In this document: positions 1 to 12,600 of the stretch, one piece after another | Position numbering within the stretch: position 1 is the stretch's first letter | Layout: every line of letters begins with the position of its first letter | Assembly: GCA_025618425.1 (NCBI GenBank) | Contig: CM046849.1 | Location: forward strand, 32,902,336-32,966,335 | DNA: 64,000 bases | From: Heliocidaris tuberculata | Lineage: Eukaryota > Echinodermata > Echinoidea > Camarodonta > Echinometridae | Direction: 5' to 3' | The notes under the pieces: model-generated | Database searches by the model: none | What the model was told of the DNA's origin: nothing | Seen by the model: the letters and a program-made list of their open reading frames with translations, nothing else | Made by a program: the position numbers and the translations under genes

Positions 1-723
1 AACTAATGATCCAGGGGTGTCTTTCATGTACATGTATATGGGAATATGTTAATAAATGAATGCAAATGATGTACACTTACATGTAATGTATTTTCAGGGT
101 ATATCCAGGATTTGTTCTAAAAAGGAGTGGGGGCATAATATTCCAAAAATTCTGATTGGTGTTTCTTAATTCCAAATTTCTTGAACAAGCAAAAAAAAAA
201 AAAAAAAAGGTCTTAAAATTTTGTTTTTACCTTCTTACTGAGAAATTTGTTGACAAGCCCCCCCCCCCCCCCCCCAGCTTAAAATTTTGATGATGCCTTT
301 TTACTAGATCTTTAAAAAAAGGGTCATCATCTGAAAGGGGGAGTGGCATATTCTTGGAATTGTGTACTCGAGGTATGCCATTTCGGATTTAAAAAAAAGG
401 GGGGGGGGGGAGAAAGAAGCGTGGGTAGAAGACTGGATATGTCCCCCTAATTATTACATTTACATGTATTGTACCCATTTGTAACTCATTTGATGCAGAA
501 TTCTTCAATCTTCTGCTGATTGTTCCTCAGTATTAGTGCTCCCTTTGATCAATATATGTTTTTGTTTTTATTTGTTTGTATTGGCTTTAGACTCTAAAAT
601 ATATGTCACTTTTTTCCTTCTTTTTTCTGCATTTATAAGCCTGTAAGTGGGGTTTCCATTGGAAGTGTAATGCACTTGAGGAGAATCTGTGAATGTACAT
701 GTACATGTACATATAGATGCACT

Positions 724-1140
724 TTAACCCTTTCAAGACAATTGACCACATTTTGTGGTTTGGTTGAATAACTTTTGATTCAGAGCCCTAAAAAATATAC
801 CAGATGCATGAGTAGAAAGAGCAAAGATTTCTGCACACACTGTGTCCAATTTTTGTTGCTTGACCATATTGCGTTTGATGCCAGGAATTTTTTAAAGGAG
901 AATAAGCTTTAAAATCCTTAAATTGGCAACACATTGAGAGGTTCAAAATCATTGTTTTATGACAAAATTGGCAATTTTTTCAACTTTTCAACAAAGTTCT
1001 TAATAATGTATGCTGTTTTCAAAGACATTACATTTTATTAGAACCTTGTAGCATTAAAAGAAAAATATTATTGTTGCCAATTTGAAGATCAAAATGTGAT
1101 CAATTTAGCCCTAGAATAATTCCTGTCCTGAAAGGGTTAA
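724..1140 (+). mobile_element. TTAA-flanked MITE, family 1, copy A
   Basis: About 417 bp from TTAA-CCCTTTC to GAAAGGG-TTAA. The TTAA duplication and CCC/GGG ends resemble non-autonomous piggyBac elements. Internal marks are ATTTTGTGGTTTGG near the left end and AAAATGTGATCAATTTAG near the right. Confidence 0.75.
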
Positions 1141-1629
1141 TACTCGAATGTGACATTACTTCTGTAACAGTACAGCTTTTCTAGACTCCTATGCAAGTCT
1201 GTTTATGGACCGATAAATCATAAAGTTTCATATTACCAATACATACATGTACATGTACATGTTGCAATGACCAATATGACATGAGCCAGATCTGGTGATC
1301 TTGAATGCACTATATTGCAGTTTAGAAACATTTGGGAATCCCATGGAATGCAATAAAATTCATATTATTGCAGTGCATGGTACATGTAGGATGGAAATAA
1401 AATGTTATTGCTTTTGATTTCATTTCTGTGGGGTTTTCGATAAAGCCGAGATGAAATTTTTATGCCTCATTGTGCATCAACTATGATAGCTTGCAGGACT
1501 ACTCAGGAATTCCTTGAGATGCTATTTTGAAAACATTTTGCAGTCTGCTAGTCTTTGCAGATAATGTAGGCTTTGCAGTATGCACTATTTCTAATATCAG
1601 CTATTGAATTACCGAATATAGTTGTTTCT

Positions 1630-2051
1630 TTAACTCTTTCAGGACAGGAATTATTCAAGGGCTAAATTGATCACATTTCGTTCTTCAAATTGGCAACAAT
1701 AATATTTTTCTTTTAGTGCTAGATGGTTCTAATAGGTGTAATATCTTTTAGAACAAACATGGTTAGTGATTTTATCGATACCTTGAAAAAATTGCCAATT
1801 TTGATGAAAAACAATGATTTTTAAACCTCTCAGTGTGTTGCCAATTTAAGGATTTTAAAGCTTACTCTCATTTTTTTAAATTGCTGGCATTATACCTTTA
1901 TACGCAATATGGTCATGCAACAAAAATGGACACAGTATGTGCAGAAATGTTTGCTCTTTCTACTCATGTATCTGATATATTTTGTAGAGCTCTGAACCAA
2001 CAGTTATTGAGCCAAAACACAAAATGTGGTCAATTGTCTTGAAAGGGTTAA
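1630..2051 (-). mobile_element. TTAA-flanked MITE, family 1, copy B (reverse)
   Basis: The same element in the opposite orientation, 490 bp from copy A, with both TTAA ends kept. Short ORFs inside it are repeat sequence, not genes. Confidence 0.75.
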
Positions 2052-2334
2052 AAAGTATAGTATAATTATAGATCAATACTTGCGGGTATTACATGTAAAT
2101 AAACTTTTAGAAATGTATGCTTATGACTTAAATTGTTTGGAATAGTTTTAAAAAAAATTTTTTTTTTTTTATAGATCTGCCTCCTTTTCCTTAATTGATA
2201 TATTCTTCTCACTCAATAAGACAAGCTTCTTTCCTCTTTATGAAAATTTGAAATATATATACATGTATTTCTCTAATTCTTTTAGGTCCTTTGTTTTTCC
2301 CTAGTTGTTGTTACAAATGCTTGACTATTCAAGC

Positions 2335-2378
2335 AAGTACATGTACATGTACAGTACATGTACTGTGCAATGTACATG
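2335..2378. repeat. ACATGT/GTACAT palindromic microsatellite
   Basis: Interrupted runs of the self-complementary hexamer ACATGT. Similar short runs occur at 693-711, 1248-1261, 3322-3347, 5009-5020, 11150-11170 and 18096-18128, and elsewhere in the introns. Confidence 0.8.
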
Positions 2379-3496
2379 TTTGTGTACTTGGTCAGGGTAC
2401 GTGCATAATTCGTACATTTTATTTACATTGTCTGTGTGTGTAGGTTACACAATACTATACAAAGTTGCTGACATAACGAGACCGATGACAATGCATGATA
2501 TATTTATTCAGGACAACTTCCTTTGTATCTTGAATCTTGAGTATCCTTTCATACACAGTGCTGTTCTCCTTTAGTTCGTCTCATTTGTCTCATTATTTCT
2601 ATAAAAGGGAATTTTTGAAAAAGAGCTAAAAAATGAGTGAATTTTATGTAAACTTTTGGTACATCTGTGTAATCCAGGAAATATGAAAGTATGTGGGGAA
2701 ATACATGTAGATATCATTCACTATGTTCGAAAGCAAAGTTTCGTCAGACTCCACGTGGCAATGTCACGTGGATGGCAGATCGATTTTGAAAATACTCTTT
2801 GAACGAGAACAAAAACATTGCTGATGAGTAACAGCAGTGTAGACTGTAGCAGTTGGGAGGCAACCAAATGCTCCATAAGTATTAAGACAAAAGACAATTG
2901 CTATTAATTGTTCAGCTATGGAAAGCATTTCGTTTTAGAGGCCATTGTAGTTAATCACAAATGAGGAAGAGCTGTGCACGAACTTTGATCACAAATACAT
3001 GTATGCTCCACTAAATACATGTAATTAATGGAAGCTTTTTTGTTAGTTATTTCACTAGGTAGAGCAAAGCTAGCCATTAAAAGTTAAAAGAAAAGAAATA
3101 AGGGAGTAGATGGCACAGTTATTTTTAGATGTTTTGGCACAAAAACATGCCAAAGAAAACCTGAATTCCTTAAATTTCCTTTCCACTTGGTTAAATGTAA
3201 AATTTCAGTTGCCCTAAAATTTTACTCGAAACAACCGAGAAATCTAAATCTGTCAGTGAATAATTTATTGCGGTTTCAGTGTCTGGAAATTTGTAGCGAT
3301 ATTTGAGAAACATGGATACAGTGTACATGTACACTGTACATGTACATTTCTTACATGTGTGTTTGTGTACTTAGCCACATAATTTTCATTTTAGCATATC
3401 CTACACAAAATTCTTTGGATTCTTACCATTCTTTGCCCTTGTAAAAGGGGTCAAAAGTTCTTTTTCTTGACACAAACAATAATAATTGTAACTGTA

Positions 3497-3533
3497 TTCT
3501 TTGTCTCTCTTTGTCTCTCTTTGTCTCATACAG
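3497..3533 (+). promoter_or_regulatory. polypyrimidine tract and 3' splice site before the DNAJB6-like start exon
   Basis: Three [14 protein letters not shown] repeats lead into CATACAG ending at 3533, 33 bp before the start codon. This implies that the start-codon exon is spliced to at least one upstream non-coding exon, which I could not place. Confidence 0.55.
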
Positions 3534-3566
3534 AGCTGTGTGTTTGTTATAGCCACAATCGTCAAG

Positions 3567-3631
3567 ATGCCTGACTTCTACCGAGTCTTGAACGTCGCAA
3601 AAACATCCACTGAGAGTGATATCAAGAAAGC
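3567..3631 (+). CDS. DNAJB6-like: DNAJB6-like coding exon 1
   Basis: Encodes residues 1-21 plus two bases of Ala22 ([15 protein letters not shown]...). The donor GTAAGT begins at 3632. It opens helix I of the J domain. Confidence 0.92.
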
Positions 3632-6600
3632 GTAAGTTATTTTCATGTAGTTAGTTATTGTGTGTAAGAAACCTTTTGATTTTAATGTACCATAATGATT
3701 TTTTTATTTATTGACATATAAATACATGTATGTTAATATTAATGTTATCTTTTGGATTGTCAATTTGAAGTTACATACATGTATATATGTACAATATTTT
3801 ATACATGTAATTCTATGATAATCAGTCCACTTTTCATAATGTACTGTATGTACATGTAAAGTAATGTCTTCCTTTCTTGTGCTAAAGGCTATGATATACA
3901 TTGTACATGTACATTGTATGTACATGTACTTATATATAAGTTAAATATCTCCATGTTCAGTTGGTTTGTGTTTATGTTGTTCCCTTGAAAGTGTGAAATA
4001 AAGTTCAAGTTCAATTTCATGTAGTCATTTAAAATTTGATTGATTAGCAACATCCTGTAAACAGCAAAAATGTCATGCTGAAAAGTATCCTTTCAGACAA
4101 TTTACTTCATTCTGTTTAAAAAAAAAAAAATAGGGTAAGAAATTAAATTATGCAGTTGATTTTCAAATTAAAAATTTTCAGTGGAGGAAAATAATAAGCT
4201 ATAAGATATATGCATATGTTACTCTTATTATTATTGTTCTGATTATTGATGTTATATTCGAACAAAATATTGATAGATACATGTATGTCAGTGAAGTTCA
4301 GTGAATAAATACATAAATAAGCCTTTTATTTGGAGGGGGAAGATTAAATCAAGCTAAATTAAATGAGTAAATTATGCTTTTCATGCAATTCCAGCCCTGC
4401 CAAAAATCCAAGGTGATATGATACAATGTATAGATCTCTCAGATTAATTTGCTAGAGTAGGTAATAATAGATGAATGAATAGGTTTCTATGACAACGTTT
4501 GGAGGTGGAAATTAGAATTCTGTGTGCAGATATTGCCTGTACAGGATTGTCAATGGATCATCAACCCTATCTCATTGAAATCATGTCTTTGATTATTGAA
4601 ATTGAAAACCTACATGTACATTACAACTGTAACAACTACACATGTTGAGTTCATTTCATGTATCAAGGCAAAGGATATTCAAAATCTCAAGTAATCAAGG
4701 GGTGATATTCTGAGATTTATTTTATCTTCATTTTAGTGAAATGATTTCGATTGTCATAACAAAATGTACACTTATGGCTCGTCATCGGTTAATGACTGCT
4801 GCGCAAAAATGGCTGTGTGCGCAGAAGACATCTAGGCAAACACCAATGAAATGTTACAATTTAAAATTTGTTGAATGACAAATAAAATCTTTTCACTAAA
4901 ATCAAGATAAAATGATTCTCAGAATACCACCCCAGTTTGTACATGTAAGTTGTTTTTTTCTTGTGTTCTTTTTGTATTAATACATTTTAGTGATGAATTA
5001 CATGTACATGTACATGTATGATGTATTTCAAATGAAACTGCATGTACATGTATATACATGAAATGAATGCAATTTATTGTTTAAAAGAATCTCACTTAAT
5101 GTCAAGGAATCCAAGTTTGTAGTCACTGCATGTTGCTGATTTTAAAACTTACATGTAAAGCTTAAATTTTCTCACACTGTTTCATTCTACCAACCACTCT
5201 TTGTAATATACATGTACAATGTTGGATGAAAACTGTGCATAATATCATTTCTTCTTTCTTCTCTTGAGTTTAATATGATGTTTAAAAAAAGTGAATTGAA
5301 AATTAGAAATATTAATGGACTCTACACCAATATGTTATGTGATCATTAAAGTGTACCAATCACCTGAAAAAATAATTTGTGTACAGCTAGAAAGTATAAA
5401 AACAACCTCAAAGAACTTTATCTGGTATTCTGTAGGTCAACAGTTAATGAGTATGAAGGAAATAAAGGATAACATGAAAATGCTCGAGCGGAACCGAACT
5501 CTGAGTTGGGTTCCGTGCGAGCCTTTATCTTGGCAAGCGCGTATGGGTGCGTCGAGTAGTCTGCTCACGAGTCACTTTTACGCTTATAGAGAGTGTATTT
5601 AAAATTGCAATATCTCTTAGTAGAATTAATATTTGACGCCCATATTTTGAATATAGTGTAACGACATGAAACCTCTAACATACAGAGCAAAATTATTTTT
5701 GGTGATTGGTACCCTTTCAGAAGTGAATCTTGAATGGTCTTTCCAAGAAGTGTATACATTTACTGTAAAACCAGAAACTTTTACGACACGAAACGTCCAC
5801 AAATTGTTAACCCTTTCGAGACAATTGACCACATTTTGTGGTTTGGCTCAATAACTTTTGTTTCTGAGCTCTAAAAAATTTATCAGATGCATGAGCAGAA
5901 AGAGGAGAAATTTCTGCACACACTAAGTCCATTTTTGTTGCATGACCATATTGCGTTTGATGTCAGGAATTTTAAAAACGAGAATACCGCTTTAAAATCC
6001 TTAAATTCGCAACACTTGAGAGGTTCAAAATCATTGTTTTTTAATTAAAATTGGCAATTTTTTTCAACCTTTCGATAAAGTTATTAACCATGTATGTTGT
6101 TTTCAAACACATTACACATTATAAGAACCGTGTACATGTAGCACTAAAAGAAAAATATTGTTGCCAATTTGAAGAACAAAATGTGATCAATTTAGCCCTT
6201 AAATGATTCCTGTCCTGAAAGGGTTAATAATGACCGTTTTCCTGGCTTGAATGTTTCACAAAGGAAAGTCGTCGGTGGGGTGACAAAACCTCGTAACTCA
6301 AAAATGTTCGATTTTCAGAATCTTTGAGCAAAAAACCTTTCAGGATTAACACATTAAGGATTAAGCGCATTGCCATTGATGACCTTCCTTTTGACTTGAG
6401 ATCACTTAGTGCCATTATTTTTTCAGATATACACTATGTGGGTTTTATCAGAACATCAAATTAGTCCTGAGGGGTGTTCCACAAAGAGTTAAGTTTGACT
6501 TAAAGTCATGCGTAAGTGCCAATGCGCATACAGTATTAAACTCGATCGTAATCTCATTGGTAGATAACCCACTAGCGTGTATCCCCTGAGCATTATCTGA

Positions 6601-9600
6601 CCAATGTGGTGATGTGTCATACAGCACGCAACTAGGAATTTAAGTGCGACTTTAAGTCAAACTTAACTCTTTGTGAAACACCCCCTGGGCTACAAAATTT
6701 TGAAGAAAAAAAAAATTGCCAGAAAATGAGTTCAGAAGTTTTATCACCCCACCGACGAAGTATTTCATGATGTATATATTAAATGAGTAAATTATGCTTT
6801 TCATGCAATTCCAGCCCTGCCAAAAATCCAAGGTGATATGATACAATGTATAGATCTCTCAGATTAATTTGCTAGAGTAGGTAATAATAGATGAATGAAT
6901 AGGTTTCTATGACAACGTTTGGAGGTGGAAATTAGAATTCTGTGTGCAGATATTGCCTGTACAGGATTGTCAATGGATCATCAACCCTATCTCATTGAAA
7001 TCATGTCTTTGATTATTGAAATTGAAAACCTACATGTACATTACAACTGTAACAACTACACATGTTGAGTTCATTTCATGTATCAAGGCAAAGGATATTC
7101 AAAATCTCAAGTAATCAAGGGGTGATATTCTGAGATTTATTTTATCTTCATTTTAGTGAAATGATTTCGATTGTCATAACAAAATGTACACTTATGGCTC
7201 ATCAGCGGTTAATGACTGCTGCGCAAAAATGGCTGTGTGCGCAGAAGACATCTAGGCAAACACCAATGAAATGTTACAATTTAAAATTTGTTGAATGACA
7301 AATAAAATCTTTTCACTAAAATCAAGATAAAATGATTCTCAGAATACCACCCCAGTTTGTACATGTAAGTTGTTTTTTTCTTGTGTTCTTTTTGTATTAA
7401 TACATTTTAGTGATGAATTACATGTACATGTACATGTATGATGTATTTCAAATGAAACTGCATGTACATGTATATACATGAAATGAATGCAATTTATTGT
7501 TTAAAAGAATCTCACTTAATGTCAAGGAATCCAAGTTTGTAGTCACTGCATGTTGCTGATTTTAAAACTTACATGTAAAGCTTAAATTTTCTCACACTGT
7601 TTCATTCTACCAACCACTCTTTGTAATATACATGTACAATGTTGGATGAAAACTGTGCATAATATCATTTCTTCTTTCTTCTCTTGAGTTTAATATGATG
7701 TTTAAAAAAAGTGAATTGAAAATTAGAAATATTAATGGACTCTACACCAATATGTTATGTGATCATTAAAGTGTACCAATCACCTGAAAAAATAATTTGT
7801 GTACGGCTAGAAAGTATAAAAACAACCTCAAAGAACTTTATCTGGTATTCTGTAGGTCAACAGTTAATGAGTATGAAGGAAATAAAGGATAACATGAAAA
7901 TGCTCGAGCGGAACCGAACTCTGAGTTGGGTTCCGCGCGAGCCTTTATCTTGGCAAGCGCGTATGGGTGCGTCGAGTAGTCTGCTCACGAGTCACTTTTA
8001 CGCTTATAGAGAGTGTATTTAAAATTGCAATATCTCTTAGTAGAATTAATATTTGAAGCCCATATTTTGAATATAGTGTAACGACATGAAACCTCTAACA
8101 TACAGAGCAAAATTATTTTTGGTGATTGGTACCCTTTCAGAAGTGAATCTTGAATGGTCTTTCCAAGAAGTGTATACATTTACTGTAAAACCAGAAACTT
8201 TTACGACACGAAACGTCCACAAATTGTTAACCCTTTCGAGACAATTGACCACATTTTGTGGTTTGGCTCAATAACTTCTGTTTCTGAGCTCTAAAAAATT
8301 TATCAGATGCATGAGCAGAAAGAGGAGAAATTTCTGCACACACTAAGTCCATTTTTGTTGCATGACCATATTGCGTTTGATGTCAGGAATTTTAAAAACG
8401 AGAATACCGCTTTAAAATCCTTAAATTCGCAACACTTGAGAGGTTCAAAATCATTGTTTTTTAATTAAAATTGGCAATTTTTTTCAACCTTTCGATAAAG
8501 TTATTAACCATGTATGTTGTTTTCAAACACATTACACATTATAAGAACCGTGTACATGTAGCACTAAAAGAAAAATATTGTTGCCAATTTGAAGAACAAA
8601 ATGTGATCAATTTAGCCCTTAAATGATTCCTGTCCTGAAAGGGTTAATAATGACCGTTTTCCTGGCTTGAATGTTTCACAAAGGAAAGTCGTCGGTGGGG
8701 TGACAAAACCTCGTAACTCAAAAATGTTCGATTTTCAGAATCTTTGAGCAAAAAACCTTTCAGGATTAACACATTAAGGATTAAGCGCATTGCCATTGAT
8801 GACCTTCCTTTTGACTTGAGATCACTTAGTGCCATTATTTTTTCAGATATACACTATGTGGGTTTTATCAGAACATCAAATTAGTCCTGAGGGGTGTTCC
8901 ACAAAGAGTTAAGTTTGACTTAAAGTCATGCGTAAGTGCCAATGCGCATACAGTATTAAACTCGATCGTAATCTCATTGGTAGATAACCCACTAGCGTGT
9001 ATCCCCTGAGCATTATCTGACCAATGTGGTGATGTGTCATACAGCACGCAACTAGGAATTTAAGTGCGACTTTAAGTCAAACTTAACTCTTTGTGAAACA
9101 CCCCCTGGGCTACAAAATTTTGAAGAAAAAAAAAATTGCCAGAAAATGAGTTCAGAAGTTTTATCACCCCACCGACGAAGTATTTTATGATGTGATTATA
9201 TCTACATGTAATTCTAATATTTGTTTGCATGAAACTTTTTGTGACTCTCAACCACTTGTGGAATTCATGACATTTTGATGCACTTGAAAGATAAAGGTTT
9301 TACAGTATTGTATTTTTAAAAGTACTTTTCAAAATCAGGACTGAATTGTAACCCTTTCGGGAAAATCCCCCACATTTCGTCGTTTGGCTCAATAACTTTT
9401 GATTCAGAGCTCTAAAAATATACCAGATGCACGAGTAAAAAAAATTCTGCACACTCTGTGTCTATATTTGTTGCGTGACCATATTGCGTTTGATGCCAGG
9501 AATTTTCAAAAGGAGAATAAGCTTTGAAATCCCTAAATTGGCAACACATTGAGAGGTTCAAAGTCATTTAAAAAAAAATCAAAATTGGCCATTTTTCAAC

Positions 9601-12600
9601 TTTTCGACAAAGTTTCTATTTACAGATATGGTTTTCAGACACATTACATTTTATTAGAACCATGTAGCATTAAAAGAAATTTTCTTAAGAAAAAGTATTA
9701 TCGTTGCCAATCTGAAGAACAAAATGTGATCAATTTAGCTGTCAAATAATTCTTGTCATGAAAAGGGTTAAAGATGTTTCTCATTCATTTTTTCAGATAC
9801 AAGAAGTTAGCCCTGAAGTGGCATCCTGATAAGAATCCTAACAACAAAAAGGAAGCAGAGAAGAAGTTTAAAGAGATTGCAGAGGCTTATGAGATTCTAT
9901 CAGATAGTAAGATATTATTCTTGTAGTTTATTTTCATTTAAAGTGACAGTAAATTGAAGCTCCTAATGGCGCCATCTTTCAACAGGATTTGATAAGTGTC
10001 TGTGCCTCTAATTTTCCCATCATGCCCCATTCTAGTTTGTAGAAGCTTAGAATGTACATGTATCTGTAGGCAATTTTCCACATGTGCAACGTCAAAAATA
10101 ATAATTTGAAATATAAAATGTGCCTATTTTCCAAACAGCTGTTTGTCGAAATTCAAAATAAAATGCAATTAATTTTCAAATTATAATCTCAATTTGGCGG
10201 TTACTGTAAGGTGGCGCTGTTCAAGTTTTGCCAGTTTAAGGCCATTTTAAAATGATGGATATGGGTATTTCCAGAAATAAGGGTCCCAATTTGTGACTTT
10301 CTTGGTTTCCCACGTACGTATGAAACACTGGTTTTTTGTGGCTCTGGGTAGAGACAAATAGTGGAGTAAGATTGAGTACTATTCTAACAGTGAAGATGCA
10401 ATACGTTATGCTCAGAATCACTTTGCAGTTTTGCTCCATGATTTGGCATCTTACCCTCAGAGCCACGAAAACTAGTGTGTTTCAAATGTAAGCGGGACAC
10501 CAAGAATGTCACAAATAGACCGGTTCTGTAATGTATACAAATTTATGCACACTTCTTCTCTGAGCACCTAGTGACGAGCTATTCCATTAACCTGCTTTTT
10601 ATAAATGAGCCTCAATGCTTGGAATCCAGTTTGCATACATTACTTGTTGCTATGTCCGGCAAACCTCCGGCAAGCTTTCAGGTTGTCAAGAACAACCTTT
10701 GTTTAAAAGGTATGTATAAAATTTGCATACATTACAGAAGCGGTCTATTGGGACCCTTATTTCTGGATATACCCATATACGTGAGTAGTATCATGTACAA
10801 TGTACATCATATGTATCTGAGCAAGTCCAAGGTGTTTGATCATTTGGTTATCTATTACAAATTACCATGGTATCATAAAGATAAATTGACGTAAAACTGA
10901 ATTAGCACATTAATCAGTAATTGATCTGATCCAAGCTGTAGTACATAGGATTATCGGCCCAATACAATCATCAGATCCTAAAATCTTACATAAAGATGGG
11001 GGTCAGTAACAATGGGATAAAATAGCTTGGACTTGCCCATTTCTATTCTAACTACATGTTATAGGATGATATTCGTTGTACATGTACATGTATGTAGAAG
11101 AATTCAAATTATCAAGTGTGATATTCTCTATTTCTAATGCTTTAACTTGTACATGTACATGTACATACATGTAGTACAGGTCACTATGCATATTAACTCA
11201 AAGTCGCACAAGTTGAATTTCCCCCAAGCCGAATCAATTTTTTTGACCAAACTGTGCAAAACATAGGTTACATTTTCTTAAAGTCAAATTTTGCATTTAT
11301 AAGTCAAACTATTTTTTGCTGTCTCAACAGATTCGACTTACAATGTATGTAGAGTTAACTGTAACTTAGGTACTAGCCTAAAATGATCACTTACATACAG
11401 TATGTACATGTACATTATACTGAAGAGCCATGTAGCCTATATGTGCACTCAAAATAAATAGGGTAATGAGATTTTGGTGAGACAGTGTGCACATTGCAAC
11501 CTACTAGGCTGTTCACAACTTCACATCCATGGATTAATCTAGTCGATTACAGTGTGTGTATACATGTAAGCCTCAAGGATCCATTCACACTGGAGTGTGC
11601 ACATAAACAAAACACTGTGCATTGGCAATGGACACTATTTCGTACATATACATGTACAAGATAGAGCATGGTGGTCTCTGCACCATAGTCCTGCTTTTGT
11701 ATGAAGCTTGCCGGTGTGAACATCACCAAAGTAATGTAATCGTGCATCAGTAGCGATGTGTGAAATACGATGCTCAGACATTTTATATGTCATCTGAGCC
11801 TTGATGTACATGGTTCCTTCAGAGAAGCGCCTTTCATGCATGCAAGGGCATGATCAGGGAATCAGTTTCATCACCATAATGTGTAAACAGTTTGCGTTGT
11901 ATAGGGAATTCTATGAGGGATAGAGTACATGTACTTGTACAGTGCCTTGGCAATTTCTTTTCCCACTTTATGGACCCCCCCCCCCTTCTCTCTCTCTCTC
12001 TCTCTGGGAACCCCTTTTGATTCACCTGCTCTGAAGAATGTATGATAGCATCACAATGAAGGGTTTTGCTATTTCAAGCAAACTGGTGAGGGTACCAATC
12101 ACAAAAAAATATTTTGTTCTATCTGTTAGCAGTTCCATGTCGCCATATGATATTCAAAATATGAGCTTCAAATGTTAATTCTATGAAGAGATATTTCAAT
12201 TTTAAATACTGTCGTAATAAACATTACAGCGATTTGTGTGTAGACTAATCAACGCAACCATATGTGCTCGCCTAAAATGGGGCCCACGCGGAATCATTCT
12301 ACCTGAACACAAATTATTTTTTTAGGTGATTGGTACACTTTAAGCAATCTTTCATGGTATTTTTAAAAGAAAATACATATACTGGTAAATACATTTCAGT
12401 GCATGCATCAGTAGGGGTCATTTGTAATGTAATAATTTTGTTGGGGTACATAAAATTAGTCCTCTCAAGCCCTTAAGCCGTTGACCAAGATTACATGTGT
12501 ATTTCTGGCTTGACATCATCGAAAAGATTATATAAATAGGTTGTAGTACAGATGTAGTAAATACATACTGTATACATGTAACTTGTGAGAGATTTTGCTT

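Larger units (their letters stand above)
1..3496. other. upstream flank of the DNAJB6-like gene, repeat-rich
   Basis: No convincing coding exon. It holds homopolymer runs (C run near 260-276, G runs near 400), ACATGT microsatellites and two opposed copies of a TTAA-flanked MITE. Two CACGTG E-boxes 13 bp apart (2752, 2765) lie in a less repetitive stretch and may mark the promoter or first exon. Confidence 0.5.
4361..6773 (+). repeat. tandem segmental duplication, unit 1 (period 2420 bp)
   Basis: Matches 6781-9193 with about seven substitutions that I could count and no evident indels. It carries a family-2 TTAA MITE (5346-5719), a family-1 MITE (5807-6227) and a foldback element (6471-6685). 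All lies within intron 1 of the DNAJB6-like gene. Confidence 0.95.
6781..9193 (+). repeat. tandem segmental duplication, unit 2
   Basis: Second unit of the 2420-bp direct repeat. The seven bases between units (6774-6780) are not part of the match. Differences from unit 1 include two near 7201-7205, one each near 7805, 7935, 8056 and 8278, and one at 9185. Confidence 0.95.

Noticed and set aside
5315..5602. 95-codon ORF, repeated at 7735-8022 with two substitutions
   Set aside because: It lies across a TTAA MITE within the tandem duplication; conservation of the ORF reflects duplication, not selection.
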